From Eubacterium maltosivorans (GTDB lineage: Bacteria; Bacillota; Clostridia; Eubacteriales; Eubacteriaceae), in the NCBI RefSeq assembly GCF_002441855.2, contig NZ_CP029487.1, positions 558,001-622,000 on the forward strand: a stretch of 64,000 bases of DNA, in the 5' to 3' direction. The notes beneath the pieces are model-generated. The model ran no database searches and was not told the origin of the DNA. It was given only the letters and a program-made list of their open reading frames with translations. Below are positions 17,907 to 25,752 of the stretch, in pieces. The position numbers were made by a program, and so were the translations under genes. Numbering within the stretch: the stretch's first letter is position 1; every line of letters begins with the position of its first letter.

Positions 17907-19067
17907 ATGGCTGAAAAACGCAAACCATTAGAAAAAGTAGAAGAAAAAACAGACAACAGCGCAAAGCAGGAAGCCCTGAACGCTGCTTTAAAGAATATTG
18001 AAAAAACCTTTGGAAAGGGTGCAGTCATGCGTCTTGGAGACGAGAGCGCAAAGATGGATGTGGATGTTATCTCCACCTCCTCCATCGGCATTGATATGGC
18101 CCTTGGAATCGGCGGGGTGCCCCGTGGCCGGATCATCGAGATCTACGGGCCGGAATCCTCCGGTAAAACCACCATCGCCCTTCATATTGTGGCGGAAGCC
18201 CAGAAAGCCGGAGGTAACGCGGCCTTTATCGATGCCGAACATGCGCTCGATCCCGTATACGCAAAAGCCCTCGGTGTGGATGTCGATAACCTGATTGTAT
18301 CCCAGCCGGATACAGGTGAGCAGGCCCTTGAAATTCTTGAAGCCCTGGTGCGAAGCGGCGCCATCGACGTAGCTGTTGTGGACTCTGTCGCGGCTCTGGT
18401 GCCCCGCGCGGAAATCGACGGGGAAATGGGGGACTCCCATGTTGGGCTTCAGGCGAGACTGATGTCCCAGGCCCTCAGAAAGCTGGCGGGGATTATTAAA
18501 AAATCCAATACCGCAGCGATTTTTATCAACCAGCTGCGTGAAAAGGTTGGGGTGATGTACGGTAATCCAGAGGTTACCACTGGCGGCCGTGCTTTAAAAT
18601 TTTATTCCTCTGTCCGGATGGACATCCGCAGAATTGAGACCTTGAAAAAAGGAACGGACATGATCGGGAACCGTACCCGCGCCAAGATCGTAAAGAACAA
18701 GATGGCGCCGCCGTTTAAAACCGCAGAGTTTGACATCATGTACGGCGAGGGTATCTCCAGAGAAGGGGATATTCTGGACATGGCGGTTGAGCTGAACATT
18801 ATTAAAAAAGCTGGTTCATGGTTCTCCTACGGCGAGGAACGCCTGGGACAGGGCCGTGACAAGGTCAAAGAATACCTCAAGGAAAATCCTGAATTTGCCG
18901 ATGTGGTTGAACAGAAAATCCGTGATCATTTTGCAAAGAAGGATGAGCCCGAAGCGCCGGAGGAAAGCTCAGAGACTTTGGCGAAGGATCAGGCTGAAAT
19001 GGCTGCCGAATTATCCGATGAGGATATGGATGAGTTTTTTGAGCTGAATGAGTTTGAGGAAGAATAA
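17907..19067 (+). CDS. recA: Recombinase RecA
   Basis: RecA forms filaments on single-stranded DNA, drives strand exchange and triggers LexA self-cleavage. The 386-residue protein shows Walker [10 protein letters not shown] (about residues 80-88), the [14 protein letters not shown] segment and the L1/L2 DNA-binding loops (about 165-225). A very acidic C-terminal tail ([21 protein letters not shown]) follows. I use the ATG at 17907, which has GAGGAG at 17895-17900; an in-frame longer reading would run through the SOS-box leader. A 63-residue winged-helix gene follows 13 bp downstream in place of the more usual recX. Confidence 0.98.
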   Translation: MAEKRKPLEKVEEKTDNSAKQEALNAALKNIEKTFGKGAVMRLGDESAKMDVDVISTSSIGIDMALGIGGVPRGRIIEIYGPESSGKTTIALHIVAEAQKAGGNAAFIDAEHALDPVYAKALGVDVDNLIVSQPDTGEQALEILEALVRSGAIDVAVVDSVAALVPRAEIDGEMGDSHVGLQARLMSQALRKLAGIIKKSNTAAIFINQLREKVGVMYGNPEVTTGGRALKFYSSVRMDIRRIETLKKGTDMIGNRTRAKIVKNKMAPPFKTAEFDIMYGEGISREGDILDMAVELNIIKKAGSWFSYGEERLGQGRDKVKEYLKENPEFADVVEQKIRDHFAKKDEPEAPEESSETLAKDQAEMAAELSDEDMDEFFELNEFEEE

Positions 19068-19080
19068 ACAGGAGAAAAAT

Positions 19081-19272
19081 ATGGAATTAGCGGAATTAAA
19101 AGTAAAAGTACTGGAAGCCATGCGTGAAAACGGCGCGCCGATGAATGCCGGAGCGGTTCAGAAGGCACTGGACGTTGACCGCAAGGAGATTGATAAAGCC
19201 TTTAAAGAGTTAAAAGCTGAAGGCGCCATTGTTTCACCGGTTCGCTGCAAATGGGAGCCGGCTGACAAATAA
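19081..19272 (+). CDS. Small winged-helix-like protein downstream of recA
   Basis: The 63-residue product starts at ATG 19081 (ACAGGAG at 19069-19075). The sequence reads as a helix-turn-helix unit: a first helix LAELKVKVLEAMRENG, then GAVQKALDVDRKEIDKAFKELKAEG resembling a winged-helix recognition helix, then a short wing GAIVSPVRCKWEP. It is the only gene between recA and the terminator at 19285, so it is probably co-expressed with recA under SOS control. I do not recognise a named family; a DNA-binding role is inferred from the fold pattern only. Confidence 0.7.
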   Translation: MELAELKVKVLEAMRENGAPMNAGAVQKALDVDRKEIDKAFKELKAEGAIVSPVRCKWEPADK

Positions 19273-19284
19273 GAAAGCTGACAG

Positions 19285-19320
19285 AAAAGGGTGCGTACAG
19301 TCGTGTATGTGCCCTTTTTT
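19285..19320 (+). terminator. Terminator of the recA operon
   Basis: A ~15-bp stem with G.T pairs runs from AAAAGGGTGCGTACA (about 19285-19299), through a GTCG loop, to a matching arm ending CCCTTTTTT at 19320. Confidence 0.85.
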
Positions 19321-19329
19321 AGTGGTATA

Positions 19330-19361
19330 CAGGGCACGGCACATTTTTGCGCCGTGCTCTG
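19330..19361 (+). repeat. Dispersed hairpin repeat, copy 1
   Basis: Stem GCACGGC (19334-19340) with GCCGTGC (19351-19357) encloses ACATTTTTGC. The stem extends outward to 11 bp with one G.T pair (19330-19361). It lies between the recA-operon terminator and dinB, with no T run after it, so it is not needed for termination here. Confidence 0.85.
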
Positions 19362-19391
19362 CGGTAAACTTACATGCTGGGAGGTGAGAAG

Positions 19392-20624
19392 ATGGAAAGA
19401 GTTCGCCGGATTCTTCATTGTGACCTGAACAGCTTCTATGCGTCGGTGGAGCTTTTGTCCCATCCAGAGCTTAAGGAGCAGCCTGTGGCCGTCTGCGGTA
19501 ATCCGGAAAACCGGCACGGCATTATCCTGGCTAAAAATGAAGCGGCAAAAAAATTTAAAATCCAGACTGCGGAGACCGTATATCAGGCAAAGCGGAAGTG
19601 CCCGGATCTGATTCTGCTGCCGCCTCATCACGACTTGTACCGCCATTACTCAAAAATAATCAATGAGATTTACAACGAATTTACCGACCGGGTGGAGCCT
19701 TTCAGCATTGATGAGTCCTGGCTGGATGTGACCGATACGATGCATCTCTTTGGCGGCAGCGGCACAGCCATGGGCGATCTGGTGCGCGAGACGGTCAAGG
19801 AGCGTACCCGGCTGACCATCTCGGTGGGTGTTTCCTATAATAAAATTTTTGCCAAGCTGGGCAGCGACTATAAAAAGCCCGATGCCGTGACCGTCATTAC
19901 ACCGCAGAATTATAAAACACTGCTGTGGCCCCTGCCAGTCACTGATCTTATCTATGTGGGCAAGAGTGCTTTCAGGAAGTTGAAATGCTATGGCATAAGG
20001 ACCATTGGAGATCTTGCTGTCTCAGACCGCTCTGTGCTTTCTCACGATATGGGAAAGATGGGAGAAATGCTCCACGATTATGCCAACGGCCTGGATGACA
20101 GCCCAGTTCGCTCAGCCACTGAACCGCGGGAGGTAAAATCCGTAGGGCATGGAAACACCTTCAGCAAAGACCTCGAAAATATGGAGGAGGCGAAAAAAGG
20201 CCTTTATCCGCTGGCTGAGACGGTCGCTAAACGCCTTAAGGGCTACCATCTGAAGTGCCGCGGCGTACAGGTGATGATAAAAGACCCGGATTTCCGCCAG
20301 ATTTCAAGACAGATAACCCTGAGCCATCCAACACAGCTGTTTAAAGAAATCTTTGACGCGGCGGCCGCCCTGGTAGATAAATACTGGGATTTCACCAAGG
20401 GAATCCGTATGCTCACGGTAACGGGAATCAATCTGGTGAGCGCAGATACCTGTGAACCGGAACAGCTGACCCTTTTTGGCACAGACAGCTTTGAGAAGCG
20501 TGAGAAGCTGGAAAGGGTGGAAGCAGCCATGGACAAGCTGAAAGAAAAGTATGGCGACGCAATCATTTATACTGGAACCGCTCTGGAGAAAACAGAGCAT
20601 AAAGAAAAAGACCCATCTGAATAA
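19392..20624 (+). CDS. dinB: DNA polymerase IV (Y family)
   Basis: This error-prone translesion polymerase has 410 residues from the ATG at 19392. GGGAGGTG at 19379-19386 fixes this start, and the in-frame ATG at 19374 lies before the ribosome site. Visible elements are HCDLNSFYASVE with the first catalytic aspartate (about residue 10), SIDESWLDVT (about 106-115) with the second acidic pair, and SVGVSYNKIFAKLGSDYKKPD-like palm residues; the little-finger domain follows. The C terminus lacks an obvious clamp-binding QxxLF, though QLTLFG near residue 363 resembles one. No SOS box is seen directly upstream. Confidence 0.92.
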   Translation: MERVRRILHCDLNSFYASVELLSHPELKEQPVAVCGNPENRHGIILAKNEAAKKFKIQTAETVYQAKRKCPDLILLPPHHDLYRHYSKIINEIYNEFTDRVEPFSIDESWLDVTDTMHLFGGSGTAMGDLVRETVKERTRLTISVGVSYNKIFAKLGSDYKKPDAVTVITPQNYKTLLWPLPVTDLIYVGKSAFRKLKCYGIRTIGDLAVSDRSVLSHDMGKMGEMLHDYANGLDDSPVRSATEPREVKSVGHGNTFSKDLENMEEAKKGLYPLAETVAKRLKGYHLKCRGVQVMIKDPDFRQISRQITLSHPTQLFKEIFDAAAALVDKYWDFTKGIRMLTVTGINLVSADTCEPEQLTLFGTDSFEKREKLERVEAAMDKLKEKYGDAIIYTGTALEKTEHKEKDPSE

Positions 20625-20640
20625 ACAGGATGGGTCTTTT
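20607..20640 (+). terminator. Terminator of dinB
   Basis: An 11-bp stem, AAAGACCCATC (20607-20617) with GATGGGTCTTT (20629-20639), overlaps the last codons and stop of dinB. Confidence 0.85.
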
Positions 20641-20676
20641 GGGAAAGTCCGCTGTATGATTTTTATAAAAAGAAGA

Positions 20677-21411
20677 TTATCCTAAAATAACTGCGTTGGC
20701 AAGCAGAGCGCCCAGGATCGCGCCGATCAATGGACCAACAACCGGAACCAGTGCGTAACCCCAGTCAGAGGAGCCCTTGTTCGGGATTGGCAGAATGGCG
20801 TGAGCGATACGTGGAGACAAGTCTCTGGCAGGGTTCATGGCAAATCCGGTGGTACCACCAAGTGAGAAACCACAGGACATGATGATGGCATATACGAAGA
20901 AGTAATTCAAACCAACATCACCGACATTTGTCATGCCTGCATGGCCGATCGCTACAATAAAGAATACCAGTGCGAAGGTTGCTGCAGCTTCGCACAGGAT
21001 ATTCTGGGGGATATTACGGATCTGAGGACCTGTACAGAAGGTTCCTCTAATGGTATCCGCATCTTCGGTGGCAGCAAATTGAGGTCTGTAAACAACCCAT
21101 ACGAGGATTGCGCCGACTAAACCGCCCAGCATCTGTGCAAGAATGTAACCCGGAACTGCTGCCCACGGGAATGCACCGATAACGGCTAAACCGACTGTCA
21201 GAACAGGATTGAAATGTGCACCAGACTGTGCACCAAAGGCCATGGCTGGCAGCATAACTGCAAGACCCCAGCCAAGCATGATATAAACAGCACCGGCACC
21301 TTTAAAGCCGGACTTATTCAAATTAACCGCGGCACAAACGCCGTCCCCTAATAGTACAAGCAGCGCTGTTCCGATAAATTCTGACATGTACGAAAGCATA
21401 GTAACTTCCAT
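20677..21411 (-). CDS. glpF: Aquaporin/glycerol facilitator (MIP family)
   Basis: The 244-residue membrane channel has six helices and the two half-helix boxes. The first reads HFNPVLT, an NPV variant, and the second FAMNPARDLSPR. The aspartate after NPAR is typical of glycerol-permeable members, so glycerol or a similar small solute is the likely substrate. AAGGAGGG precedes the ATG on the minus strand. It is monocistronic; no glycerol kinase or dehydrogenase is adjacent. Its own promoter lies at 21480-21508. Confidence 0.9.
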   Translation of the reverse strand: MEVTMLSYMSEFIGTALLVLLGDGVCAAVNLNKSGFKGAGAVYIMLGWGLAVMLPAMAFGAQSGAHFNPVLTVGLAVIGAFPWAAVPGYILAQMLGGLVGAILVWVVYRPQFAATEDADTIRGTFCTGPQIRNIPQNILCEAAATFALVFFIVAIGHAGMTNVGDVGLNYFFVYAIIMSCGFSLGGTTGFAMNPARDLSPRIAHAILPIPNKGSSDWGYALVPVVGPLIGAILGALLANAVILG

Positions 21412-21479
21412 GATTTTCCCTCCTTATTCAATTGTAAATAGAAAAATAATAGCGTTTACACAAAAACAAAACTATAACT

Positions 21480-21508
21480 GTTATATGTTTATGTGATAAT
21501 GAGAACAA
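21480..21508 (-). promoter_or_regulatory. Promoter of the glycerol facilitator gene
   Basis: On the minus strand TTGTTC (21508-21503), a 17-bp spacer and TATAAC (21485-21480) lie about 70 bp before the ATG. The rest of the 283-bp gap (21412-21694) is AT-rich, with nothing else recognised apart from the terminator at 21655. Confidence 0.5.
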
Positions 21509-21654
21509 TACAGCGTTTTCTTTCGCTACATATATAATACACCCATTTGAAATAAATTCATATTGAATTAAAGTTATGGCAGGTATAACCTGAAATTAAG
21601 TTAAAGTTGAAGCTTTGTGAGCGCGCTTTATTGAAAATGCTTTAACACATCATA

Positions 21655-21686
21655 AAAAAAGCAGCTCCTCAGGAACTGCTTTTTTA
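21655..21686 (-). terminator. Terminator of the flotillin operon
   Basis: The hairpin AAAAAGCAG..CTGCTTTTT has a stem with one mismatch around a TCA loop (21655-21686). It is nearly symmetric and so may work on both strands. Confidence 0.8.
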
Positions 21687-21694
21687 TTGGAGTT

Positions 21695-23245
21695 TTATTT
21701 ATTTTTACGCTCAGCGTCATGCTTCTGGACATCCTTTGCCATCTGGCGCAGAGCGTCGAGGGTAGAGATTTCATCCAGATCGGGGGACAGCGTTTCGATG
21801 GATTCCTCACGCAAAGGTTCCACCTTTGTCTCTTTTAATTCCGACTCAGGGGTTGACGGCACCGATTCTCTGGAGGATGCTTCGGAAACTTTTGGGGTAT
21901 CCGCCAGGTCATCAAGCACCTCGCCGCTCAGGCAGCTGGAGATCAGATCCTTGAGGTCCAGCCCTGTGCCATCCTTGACCGCGTTAAAAATCTGGCTGGC
22001 GGCGCCGGTGACGTCCTGAACCATCTTCGTTTCGTTTCCGTTGCCATACATGGTGATGGAATCTACCTTTTCCATTGGTTTGGCAGCGGCTTCCACCATT
22101 TCAGGCAGTTTTTCGATAACCATCTTGACAACAGACGGTCCTGTCATCTTGCGCATGGCCAGGGCTTCCTTTTCGATGGCGGCCGCTTTGGCCTCACCGA
22201 TAGCCCGAATCCCTTCGGCTTCCTTCTGGCTCGCATAGAGCTTGGCGTCGGCGTCGAATTCCGCCTTGGCTTTGTCGGCCTCTGCCTTCTTTCCGATATC
22301 CGCCATATATTCATTCTCGCGGATACGGATTTCCTGCTGCTTCAGCTCAACTTCCTTCTGGGCTTTGATGATTTCAACTTCCTGCTGCTTGCTGACCAGG
22401 GCCTTGTTCTGTTCTTCTTTTTCGATGTCGTAGGCCACGTCGGACTGGGCCTTGGCGATGGCGCTCTCACGGTGATAGCCCGCGATCTGGACATCTTTTT
22501 CTTTTGTTTTTTCTTCGACCGCCACCTGGTTGGCCAGCTCAATTTCCTTGCTCTCGCGCTCGGCCTGGGACTGCTTGATCCGGGATTCCTTTTCGGCCTG
22601 GGCTCTCGCCACATCTGCTTCTTTCTTGATTTCAGCTGAGTTTTTAACCGCCAGGTTTTTAAGGACCTCATTGTTGTCCGTAAAGGACTGAATCGTCAGG
22701 TTGATGATCTCCATTCCCATTTTCTGAAGGTCCTCCTCGGCGGAGGTGACACACTGGTTAGCGAATTTTTCACGGTTCTGGACAAGGTCCTCAACGCTGA
22801 GCCCGCCCATGCCGCTTCGGATCGTTCCTTCCAGAATCTGCTTGACCATGTCGCGGATTTCATCAATGCGCTTGGTCGAAAACTGTTCAGCGGCCAGCAG
22901 CAGGTATTCAGGCTTGCTGGAGATTTTGACATTGGCCACAGCGTTAACCTTGACGCCAATGTAGTCTTTCGTGGGAATGTATTCTGAGGTGTCGATATCC
23001 ACCTGCATCGTGGACAGGCTCAGTCGATACGCCTTTTCCAGGTAGGGGATAACAATTTTCGCGCCGCCGCCCGGCACGACCTTGATCTTGCTGGTGCCGA
23101 TCACATTTCCCTGGGCGTCCTTGATGGGATGGGAAAAGGGCGATGAGATAAGCAGCGCCTCAGAAGGCGGGGCTTTTTTATAGCCTGTCAGCAACAGTAT
23201 AACCACTGCGATGATGACAATACCGATAATAATAAATGTAAGCAT
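21695..23245 (-). CDS. Flotillin-like SPFH/band-7 membrane scaffold protein
   Basis: The 516-residue protein starts with one hydrophobic helix (residues ~3-22). An SPFH domain follows (about 30-200, with PGGGAKIVIPYLEKAYRLSL), then a long coiled coil rich in A, E, K and Q (about 200-390, the flotillin repeat region with EADKAKAEFDADAKLYA). The acidic C-terminal tail is serine/proline-rich. Such proteins organise functional membrane microdomains. It resembles Bacillus FloT/YuaG, but no NfeD-type partner (YuaF) is next to it; instead a 78-residue gene precedes it by 32 bp. Confidence 0.9.
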   Translation of the reverse strand: MLTFIIIGIVIIAVVILLLTGYKKAPPSEALLISSPFSHPIKDAQGNVIGTSKIKVVPGGGAKIVIPYLEKAYRLSLSTMQVDIDTSEYIPTKDYIGVKVNAVANVKISSKPEYLLLAAEQFSTKRIDEIRDMVKQILEGTIRSGMGGLSVEDLVQNREKFANQCVTSAEEDLQKMGMEIINLTIQSFTDNNEVLKNLAVKNSAEIKKEADVARAQAEKESRIKQSQAERESKEIELANQVAVEEKTKEKDVQIAGYHRESAIAKAQSDVAYDIEKEEQNKALVSKQQEVEIIKAQKEVELKQQEIRIRENEYMADIGKKAEADKAKAEFDADAKLYASQKEAEGIRAIGEAKAAAIEKEALAMRKMTGPSVVKMVIEKLPEMVEAAAKPMEKVDSITMYGNGNETKMVQDVTGAASQIFNAVKDGTGLDLKDLISSCLSGEVLDDLADTPKVSEASSRESVPSTPESELKETKVEPLREESIETLSPDLDEISTLDALRQMAKDVQKHDAERKNK

Positions 23246-23277
23246 AATAATTTCCTTCCTCTCAAAAAATTCTGTGC

Positions 23278-23514
23278 TTAATGCGCGTCTTCAGGGCCGA
23301 TCTTTAATTTGTAGGTTTCGGGATTATCAGCCAGCTTCTGGATAAGTACCTTGCAGGTAATACAGAGCTGAATGGTCTCAAAATTTTTGTTCTTTTCAGC
23401 CAAATCCTGAACTTTATTGATCTCATCCCAGGTCAGCAGGCGGAGTTCCTCCGCTTCCTTTAATGTATAGGCGGATTTATCCCGGATATAGGGCAGAACA
23501 TCTTCAATTTTCAC
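23278..23514 (-). CDS. Small conserved-looking protein upstream of flotillin
   Basis: The 78-residue product begins at a GTG with AAAGGAGG on the minus strand (about 23520-23527). It has no membrane helix. The middle part, LRLLTWDEINKVQDLAEKNKNFETIQ, looks helical, and two cysteines occur as CITC near residues 50-53. It is not a family I recognise. The 32-bp gap to the flotillin gene and the shared strand indicate an operon, so it may be a cytosolic partner of the scaffold. Confidence 0.7.
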   Translation of the reverse strand: MKIEDVLPYIRDKSAYTLKEAEELRLLTWDEINKVQDLAEKNKNFETIQLCITCKVLIQKLADNPETYKLKIGPEDAH

Positions 23515-23827
23515 GGTTTACCTCCTTTAATATAACCATTTCAACCATCTTGATTTCTTATATCTCCTTTCTTAATCCCATTATAGCATGTTCATCTTAT
23601 TTTGTGGCGCTTTTCGAAAAATTTACCAGTTATTGATTTAAGGCGGTGATTGGGGTAAAATAAAGAAAGAAGGCCGCTGATGGCGATCATCACGCAAAAA
23701 ACGCGAAAAAACTCTAAATTTCAGCGCCCTTTCACGAAGCGTTCATAAAACCGTCACATTCTCCATTTAGAATAAAGCTATCAACAAAAATAAAAGCGAT
23801 ATGCGACTTAAATAAATGGAGGAACAA
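23515..23827. promoter_or_regulatory. Divergent control region: flotillin operon / htrA operon, with an 11-bp-periodic operator
   Basis: This 313-bp gap separates two divergent operons. Four TTCA-like direct repeats start at 23720, 23731, 23742 and 23753 (the last is GTCA), exactly 11 bp apart, immediately before a TAGAAT -10 box (23768-23773). No good -35 box is present. This is the layout of promoters activated by OmpR/PhoB-class response regulators, and such a regulator is encoded in the operon downstream. Confidence 0.6.
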
Positions 23828-25063
23828 ATGAACGATCAGTATACAAATAATCAATTTACAAACAATAATGATGAAGAACCAAAGGTAGAAAACGCTCTGG
23901 TGCCCATTGACGGCGACCAGAAAAAAAAGAAAAAACGGTTTGCGGGTAAAAATGTGTTCGCGAAGAAAACCGGGGCCATGATGGCAGTGGGTCTGGTGCT
24001 CTCGGGCGCCTGTGGTTTTGGCGGCGGTATGCTGGCCAGCAGTCTGGGGGGCAACAATAAAAGTGTGATGTACCAGTCCGTGGAGCGTACCAGCACCAAT
24101 TCCAATGAGACCAGTAATTCCGGCGCCATGACCACCCAGCAGATCGCTGAGTCGGCGGGCAACTCTGTTGTAGAAATCAAGACCGAAACAGTGACCAAGG
24201 ACAGCCGGCTTCAGCAAGCAGTGTCCGAAGGCGCTGGCAGCGGCGTGATCGTCACCAATGACGGCTATGTGGTGACCAACAACCATGTGATCGACGGCGC
24301 CAGCAAGATTACCGTCACTCTGAAATCCGGCCAGAGCTATGAGGCAAAACTGGTCGGCACGGATGCCACCTCAGATGTAGCGCTGCTCAAAATCGACGCC
24401 AATGATCTGCAGCCGGCTGTCATGGGCGATTCGGACAAGCTGAGCGTGGGCGAGACCGTTGTGGCGATCGGGAACCCGCTTGGGGAACTGGGCGGTACAG
24501 TTACCGACGGCATTGTCTCAGCCTTGAACCGTGAAATCACCATCGACGGGGATACCATGAACCTGCTTCAGACAAACGCGGCCATTAATCCCGGCAACTC
24601 CGGCGGCGGCCTGTTCAACGAATACGGCGAGCTGGTGGGAATCGTGGACGCCAAGTCAACGGGCACTGGCGTGGAAGGCCTTGGCTTTGCCATCCCGATC
24701 AATGATGTGAAAACAGTGGTCGAGTCCTTATCTCAAAACGGCTATGTAAAGGGACGTCCGAGCCTTGGCGTGTCTTTGGTGGATGTCAACTCAGCTGAAA
24801 CCGCCATGCAGTACCGTGTCTCTGAAATGGGCGTATATGTGGCCAAGGTGGCGGACAGCTCCGGAGCGTCAGCGGCGGGCATCCAGTCTGGCGATATGAT
24901 CGTCTCTGTGGACGGCACGGCAGTCTCAAGCGCTGCGGATGTCAAGACTGCTATTAAGAGCCATCAGGTAGGCGACACTGTTAAAATCGAAGTGCAGCGC
25001 GGCGGCAGCATGCTGACCCTAAACGCCACACTGGGAGAGGAAACCCCCACCACGAATAACTAA
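23828..25063 (+). CDS. htrA: HtrA/DegP-type trypsin-like serine protease with PDZ domain
   Basis: This membrane-anchored quality-control protease has 411 residues from the ATG at 23828 (GGAGGAA at 23818-23824). The N terminus is hydrophilic, with a KKKKKRF patch, then one helix (about residues 52-72), so the catalytic part lies outside the cytoplasm. The triad is visible as VTNNHVIDGA (His about 152), TSDVALLKID (Asp) and NPGNSGGGLF (Ser). One PDZ domain occupies about 320-405. It is followed 20 bp later by a response regulator and kinase, an arrangement like CssRS controlling HtrA in Bacillus. Confidence 0.95.
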   Translation: MNDQYTNNQFTNNNDEEPKVENALVPIDGDQKKKKKRFAGKNVFAKKTGAMMAVGLVLSGACGFGGGMLASSLGGNNKSVMYQSVERTSTNSNETSNSGAMTTQQIAESAGNSVVEIKTETVTKDSRLQQAVSEGAGSGVIVTNDGYVVTNNHVIDGASKITVTLKSGQSYEAKLVGTDATSDVALLKIDANDLQPAVMGDSDKLSVGETVVAIGNPLGELGGTVTDGIVSALNREITIDGDTMNLLQTNAAINPGNSGGGLFNEYGELVGIVDAKSTGTGVEGLGFAIPINDVKTVVESLSQNGYVKGRPSLGVSLVDVNSAETAMQYRVSEMGVYVAKVADSSGASAAGIQSGDMIVSVDGTAVSSAADVKTAIKSHQVGDTVKIEVQRGGSMLTLNATLGEETPTTNN

Positions 25064-25083
25064 CAGAAAAACGAGGTAAAGAA

Positions 25084-25752
25084 ATGTACCGGATTCTAAT
25101 GGTTGATGATGAGGAGAAAATACGGGCGATTGTAAGAAAATACGCGGAATTTGAGGGCAATGAGGTCGTCGAGGCCGCTGATGGTATGGAGGCAGTGGAA
25201 CTCGCCAAAAGCCAGGATTTTGACATCATTATTCTGGATATTATGATGCCAGAGCTTGATGGCTTCTCAGCCTGTAAGGAAATCCGTAAATATAAGGATA
25301 CACCGGTTATCATGCTCTCCGCCAGAGGTGAGGAGTATGACCGGATCCATGGTTTTGAACTGGGCATTGACGACTATGTCGTCAAGCCCTTTTCGCCTAA
25401 GGAGCTGATGATGCGCGTGGGTGCGATTCTCAAACGGAGGGGCGGTGCCAAGGAGAACAGAGACGTGGTCAAAATTGGAGACCTGGAGGTGGATTTTGCC
25501 GGGCGCCGCGTCACGATTTCCGGAAAACCGGTTGAGATGACGCCAAAGGAGTATGATCTCTTTTTTTACATGGTGCGCAACCGGGGGATCGCCCTGACGC
25601 GGGAAAAGCTCATTACAAATGTCTGGGGCTATGATTTTTATGGCGATGACCGCACCCTGGATACGCACATTAAGCTGCTGAGAAAAAGTCTGGGTGATTA
25701 CAGCAGGTGCATCGTGACACTGCGCGGAGTAGGATACCGTTTTGAGGCTTAA
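25084..25752 (+). CDS. OmpR-family response regulator
   Basis: The 222-residue protein has a receiver domain (MVDDEEK acidic pocket, phospho-acceptor Asp in IIILDIMMPELDG near residue 51, Lys in VVKPFSPKEL) and a C-terminal winged helix (about 125-222, ending GVGYRFEA). GAGGTAAAG precedes the ATG. It overlaps the histidine kinase gene by 11 bp and follows htrA by 20 bp. By analogy with CssR it should activate htrA, and hence itself, on secretion or envelope stress. The four 11-bp repeats at 23720-23756 are its likely site. Confidence 0.95.
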   Translation: MYRILMVDDEEKIRAIVRKYAEFEGNEVVEAADGMEAVELAKSQDFDIIILDIMMPELDGFSACKEIRKYKDTPVIMLSARGEEYDRIHGFELGIDDYVVKPFSPKELMMRVGAILKRRGGAKENRDVVKIGDLEVDFAGRRVTISGKPVEMTPKEYDLFFYMVRNRGIALTREKLITNVWGYDFYGDDRTLDTHIKLLRKSLGDYSRCIVTLRGVGYRFEA

